A DNA stretch of 46,572 nucleotides, taken from positions 1 through 46,572 of the forward strand of contig CAJQTC010000013.1 in assembly GCA_905618885.1 (NCBI GenBank), read 5' to 3'. This stretch comes from an uncultured Pelagibacteraceae bacterium (GTDB lineage: Bacteria; Pseudomonadota; Alphaproteobacteria; Pelagibacterales; Pelagibacteraceae). The position numbers were made by a program, and so were the translations under genes. The notes below the pieces were generated by a model. The model saw only the letters and a program-made list of their open reading frames with translations, had not been told where the DNA came from and did no database searches. This document shows positions 43,002-46,572 of the stretch, in pieces; position 1 is the first letter of the stretch; each line of letters starts with the position of its first letter.

Positions 43002-44325
43002 GTGATTTAATAATTTCTAAAAATGATGGTGATGATGTTTTAACTGTTTCAAAGTTTTTGATCTCTGTTTTAATTCCTGTTACTAAAGACAAAATAACAG
43101 TACTCATACAAATACGATGATCACCTAAGTTAGGTACTTTGATTACGGTATTTATTTTTTTAATTTTTTTAGTACCAAAAATTTTCATTTCATTTTTAGT
43201 CGATTTACATTTGATGCCAATATGATTTAATATTTTTTCCATCTCTAAAATTCGATTACTTTCTTTGTTTGCTAAATCTTTAATTCCTCTAAAGACAGAA
43301 GTCCCTTCGGTCAAAGCCGCAATAACAAAAAGAATAGGATATTCATCTGTAGCTGAACCATAATAATTAGGACTCGCATTTATAGCCTTTAATTTACTAC
43401 CACGTACTTCAATATCACCTACACTTTCATAATTTATTTTTTTTATATTTTTAAATTTTATTTTAGCTCCATATTTTTTAAGGAGATTATAAAACCCAAT
43501 TCGTCTCGGATTTAAACCTACATATTTAATTTTTAAATAAGAATTAGGCGTAAGCAATGTTAACGCTGTAAAAAAAGCTGCAGAACTTGGATCGCCACCA
43601 ACGTTAATTTTTAAAGAATTTAAATAACTTTTGCCATAGACTTTTATGTGATTTTGCTTTTTATTATTTTTTTTAATTTTTAAAACATTGGGACTTTGTA
43701 GCAGTATATTCTCAGTATGATTTCGACTCTCTTCTTCTTCAATTACATTGGTTACTCCATTACTATTAAGTCCCGCTAGAAGAACAGCACTTTTGAGTTG
43801 TGCGGAAACTCCTGCTTTATATTCTACACCGATTGGAATTTCTGAAGAAATTAAAGTTAAAGGAAAATTAGTTTTATTTTTAGGTAGAAAAGCTGCTCCA
43901 AAATCACTCATTAGATTGATGAGCTTAACCATGCTCCTTCTATTTAAAGAATGATCGCCCTTAATTTTAACTTGAATATTTGGATTCGTAGAAAGCAAAC
44001 CAATGAGTAATCTTGCGGTTGTTCCTGAATTACCACAATCTAAAACTGTGTTTTTTTTGGCATAAAAAGAACCAAGACCCTTGCCGTATACAAGATAATG
44101 TTTTGCTTTTATTTTATGAATTTTAATACCTAATTTTCTTAGGCAGTTAATACAAGAAAAAATATCATCAGATTCTAAAACATTTTTTATTTCTGAGACG
44201 TTATGACTTACGGCTCCAATTAAAAAAGAACGAATAGAAACAGATTTATCAGAATCAACCTGGGTAGTTTTGTGAAAGGGTTGGATTGAATTAGAAACGT
44301 AGAGCGAAAAACTTTTATTTAGCAT
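42967..44325 (-). CDS. aroA: 3-Phosphoshikimate 1-carboxyvinyltransferase (EPSP synthase)
   Basis: A 452-residue EPSP synthase, sixth step of the shikimate pathway. DKSVSIR at 26-32 has the catalytic Lys27, LDCGNSGTTARLL at 95-107 binds PEP, GDHSLNRRSM is the Arg-rich site, and GGDPSSAAFF and LGDHRICMS are C-terminal signatures. Proteobacterial position before cmk. It follows lptB by 5 nt. Confidence 0.96.
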   Translation of the reverse strand: MLNKSFSLYVSNSIQPFHKTTQVDSDKSVSIRSFLIGAVSHNVSEIKNVLESDDIFSCINCLRKLGIKIHKIKAKHYLVYGKGLGSFYAKKNTVLDCGNSGTTARLLIGLLSTNPNIQVKIKGDHSLNRRSMVKLINLMSDFGAAFLPKNKTNFPLTLISSEIPIGVEYKAGVSAQLKSAVLLAGLNSNGVTNVIEEEESRNHTENILLQSPNVLKIKKNNKKQNHIKVYGKSYLNSLKINVGGDPSSAAFFTALTLLTPNSYLKIKYVGLNPRRIGFYNLLKKYGAKIKFKNIKKINYESVGDIEVRGSKLKAINASPNYYGSATDEYPILFVIAALTEGTSVFRGIKDLANKESNRILEMEKILNHIGIKCKSTKNEMKIFGTKKIKKINTVIKVPNLGDHRICMSTVILSLVTGIKTEIKNFETVKTSSPSFLEIIKSLGGKFEIKKTS

Positions 44326-44330
44326 TATGA

Positions 44331-45089
44331 TTAAGCCCTATAAGAAGATCCAAAGTATAGTTCAATTGCTTTTGAAGATTTCAGAATTTCAGATGGAGTA
44401 CCTTGAGCTATAATAGATTGTTCACCAAGTACATAGGCACGGTCTACAATATCAAAAAGGTTATTAACTTGGTGATCGGTTACTAAAATTGCACAACCAT
44501 AATTTTGAAGTTTTAAAATATATTTTTGAATATCTTGAACTACAATAGGGTCTAATGCTGCCATCGGCTCATCTAATAATACTACACTTGGTTTGTTAAT
44601 TAGTAAACGTGCAAGCATTAATCTTCTGACTTCTCCACCAGATAAATTTGAAGCTTGAATGTTTCTTAAATGTTGAAGATTGAACTCATCAAGCAATCTT
44701 TCAGTCAATTTGATTTGATTTAAATCACCTTTGATTGTCAACTGACAAATTCCTAAGATATTATCGCGGACACTCATATCAAATACACTTCGTTGTTGAC
44801 TTAGATATCCAATACCAGCTTTTGCTCTTAAATGAATAGGTTGATTTTGAATTTCTTTACCATTTAAAATTATTTTTCCTGAGTCGGCATAGATTTCACC
44901 AATAATAGTGCTATACAAAGTTGATTTTCCCGAACCATTAGGACCCAGCAAACCCACACATTCCCCAGGATGAAGATCCATATTAATTTTTTTTAAAATA
45001 GGTCTGCCATCGAAGGACTTGGTAATGTTTTTAATTTCAAAAACGGGTCTATCATTCTTGAATTTAATTATTCTAAAACCTTTTTTCAT
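44331..45089 (-). CDS. lptB: LPS export ABC transporter ATPase LptB
   Basis: A 252-residue ABC ATPase. Walker A GPNGSGKST (49-57), Q-loop LSQQ, signature LSGGEVRRL (149-157), Walker B VVLLDEP with Glu174, and the switch His in VTDHQV. GYLSQQRSVFDMSVRDN is typical of LptB. It powers LPS extraction with LptF and LptG. The start shares one base with the lptC stop. LptA, normally between lptC and lptB, is absent here. Confidence 0.94.
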   Translation of the reverse strand: MKKGFRIIKFKNDRPVFEIKNITKSFDGRPILKKINMDLHPGECVGLLGPNGSGKSTLYSTIIGEIYADSGKIILNGKEIQNQPIHLRAKAGIGYLSQQRSVFDMSVRDNILGICQLTIKGDLNQIKLTERLLDEFNLQHLRNIQASNLSGGEVRRLMLARLLINKPSVVLLDEPMAALDPIVVQDIQKYILKLQNYGCAILVTDHQVNNLFDIVDRAYVLGEQSIIAQGTPSEILKSSKAIELYFGSSYRA

Positions 45090-45664
45090 TAATTTTTTAT
45101 TTTTACTTTTACTTGTTTTGTTCCAAACATTGAAAAATTTAAATTTTTATCTGCTAAATCGTATTCAAGATTATCTGCAATAAATTCTCCTTTTTCTATA
45201 CTTTCTCCTCGCACATTACCAGTAGCAATTAATTTACCCAATGAACTTGAGTAAGACAAAAAATCAGAAATCAAAGTATGTGTTAAAAAGTCAGCTTCAA
45301 CATTTTTTTTAAATTTCATATCAAGTGATATATTATTATAAAGTCCCTCATCACTAATCACAGTTAAAATGGTATCATCTTTTAAATAAAATTTCGCTAT
45401 AACTTCTTTCATATTAATGAGCTCAGGTGACTCAGTTTTAAAATCAGCTTCTCCAGCGGTTAATACGTATCTATTTCCTGTAAGATCAAATCCAGAGTAT
45501 TGAATATCTGTAAAATTATTTGAGTCAGGTTCAGCTCCAGTTCCTATTTTAACGGGTTCTTTTATCTTTTTGCTTTTATCGTGATATGTAATGTAAAGCA
45601 GTGCAACGGCAATAAGAAAAATAGTAAGCTGTATTATAAAAAGTTTTTTTTTTCTAACTGTCAC
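45089..45664 (-). CDS. lptC: LPS export periplasmic protein LptC
   Basis: A 191-residue protein with one N-terminal membrane helix (about 8-24) and a periplasmic beta-jellyroll of LptC type: FTDIQYSGFDLTGNRYVLTAGEA, LIATGNVRGE and ADNLEYDLADKNLNF. LptC links the inner-membrane LptBFG complex to the LptA bridge. It overlaps the kdsD stop by 4 nt and lptB by one base. An LptA gene is not fused to it; the length is that of LptC alone. Confidence 0.88.
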   Translation of the reverse strand: MTVRKKKLFIIQLTIFLIAVALLYITYHDKSKKIKEPVKIGTGAEPDSNNFTDIQYSGFDLTGNRYVLTAGEADFKTESPELINMKEVIAKFYLKDDTILTVISDEGLYNNISLDMKFKKNVEADFLTHTLISDFLSYSSSLGKLIATGNVRGESIEKGEFIADNLEYDLADKNLNFSMFGTKQVKVKIKN

Positions 45665-46572
45665 TTTATTCCGTACTGCAAAAGAGAATGAATATGCACT
45701 ATTCCCTTTAATTTTCTATTTGTTTTAACTTTACTATAATCTTTTTCAGAAGAAACTAGTAGGCTTGTAATTTTCCTTTCATTCATAAGCGATAAAGCTT
45801 TCGAAGCAGGTGCTGATTCCGAGATGAACAAAGGGTTCGAAGTCATAAATTTTTTTAAATGATCGTCTTTGGTGTAATATTTAATTCCTCTTCTCGCATC
45901 GCCGTCAGTTAAGATTCCTTTAACTTGATTTTTTTCCATCACTATAACAAGACCAAGTTTTTTACTGTCTATTATTTTAGTAGCGTCATAAATACTTTTG
46001 CTAACGTTAATTCTAGGCAGCTTATTACCAGTTACCATAATATCTTTAACTAGTAATAAAGTTTGTCCAATATTTCCTCCTGGATGAAATACTTTAAATC
46101 TTTCTTTAGAAAATCTTATTTTATTCATCAGAGCTACCGCCAAACAATCTCCTAATAACAAAGTGATACTTGTGCTTGTAGTTGGCACCATTCCCGTTGG
46201 GTCTGACTCTTTAACTTGTGGTAAAAGTAATTTCACATCACTTGCTTTTAATAATAAGCTATTTTTTTTTGATGCTACGCCAATTATCTTAATATTGAAT
46301 CTATTGGCATAACGAAGCATATTTGCAATCTCTGATGTATTACCAGAGTAAGAAAAAACCAAAAGTAAGTCTCTCTTATCGATTTGTCCAAGGTCACCAT
46401 GATTAGCTTCACTTGGATTTAAAAAAAACGAAGAAATTCCAACTGATGATAATGTTGCTGCAATTTTTCTGGCAATCAAACCACTTTTTCCAATCCCAGC
46501 AGTAATGACTTTACCTTTGCAATTTGCAATTAGATCGACCGCTTGAACAAATGATTTATCAAATACTTTATT
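45661..46572 (-). CDS. kdsD: Arabinose-5-phosphate isomerase (KdsD/KpsF), 5' end outside window
   Basis: The frame is open from the window edge, 303 residues visible and the start missing. SIS domain: VITAGIGKSGLIARKIAATL, FSYSGNTSEIANML and TTSTSITLLLGD; then two CBS domains (ILTDGDARRG and ITSLLVSSE). It isomerises ribulose 5-phosphate to arabinose 5-phosphate, the first step of Kdo synthesis for LPS core. It heads the kdsD-lptC-lptB part of the operon and overlaps lptC by 4 nt. Confidence 0.93.
   Translation of the reverse strand, partial: NKVFDKSFVQAVDLIANCKGKVITAGIGKSGLIARKIAATLSSVGISSFFLNPSEANHGDLGQIDKRDLLLVFSYSGNTSEIANMLRYANRFNIKIIGVASKKNSLLLKASDVKLLLPQVKESDPTGMVPTTSTSITLLLGDCLAVALMNKIRFSKERFKVFHPGGNIGQTLLLVKDIMVTGNKLPRINVSKSIYDATKIIDSKKLGLVIVMEKNQVKGILTDGDARRGIKYYTKDDHLKKFMTSNPLFISESAPASKALSLMNERKITSLLVSSEKDYSKVKTNRKLKGIVHIHSLLQYGIK

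Overview
The window is strongly AT-rich, densely packed DNA with many 1-60 nt gene overlaps and almost no mobile or RNA genes. The core block at 34.9-46.6 kb (kdsD, lptC, lptB, aroA, cmk, rpsA, ihfB, pyrF, trpF, trpB, trpA, accD, folC on the minus strand) is a typical alphaproteobacterial order. Together with A/T-biased codons and small intergenic gaps it suggests a streamlined free-living marine alphaproteobacterium of the SAR11/HIMB59/AEGEAN-169 sort. That placement is inference: there is no rRNA gene here, and an oxyR/katG pair would be unusual for classical SAR11.

Layout. 0-8.2 kb holds mixed metabolism and membrane genes: a TSUP-type exporter cut by the window edge, an SMP-30 lactonase, a polysaccharide-deacetylase-like protein, rlmN, a YczE-like membrane protein, a uronate-dehydrogenase-like SDR that has lost its glycine-rich nucleotide motif, a nucleoside-recognition/gate membrane protein, a very acidic small protein, an SDR, an EamA permease and a small basic protein with a tandem-hairpin leader. 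8.7-24.4 kb is a surface-polysaccharide island. A tightly overlapping plus-strand operon (SIS isomerase, B12-type radical SAM, DJ-1/PfpI, cupin, E1-alpha, E1-beta, heptose kinase, DegT family) is followed by a minus-strand pair (HemN-like radical SAM, GtrB-like glycosyltransferase), a NUDIX hydrolase, a dioxygenase-like protein, an RmlC-like epimerase, an SDR, a nucleotidyltransferase-GmhB fusion and a large membrane protein. GmhA + HddA + GmhB + HddC give a complete set for GDP-D-glycero-D-manno-heptose. The DegT protein has His instead of the PLP lysine, as in sugar 3-dehydratases, and an orphan E1 pair could add an acyl branch. I infer a pathway to a deoxy and possibly branched heptose.

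24.5-34.9 kb carries a histidine phosphatase and TerB-like protein, a divergent katG/oxyR peroxide-defence pair (OxyR keeps both redox cysteines), a papain-fold-like small protein, a betaine-type ABC transporter with binding protein and permease but no ATPase nearby, an alpha/beta hydrolase, rmuC, sbcB and trxA. In the final core block trpA is broken by a single in-frame TAA at a position where Tyr is usual, while trpB and trpF keep full length but carry substitutions at signature active-site motifs. Tryptophan synthase may therefore be decaying or repurposed in this genome.

I saw no tRNA, rRNA, CRISPR array, insertion sequence or prophage. All residue numbers were counted by eye and family assignments are from recognised motifs, not from searches.
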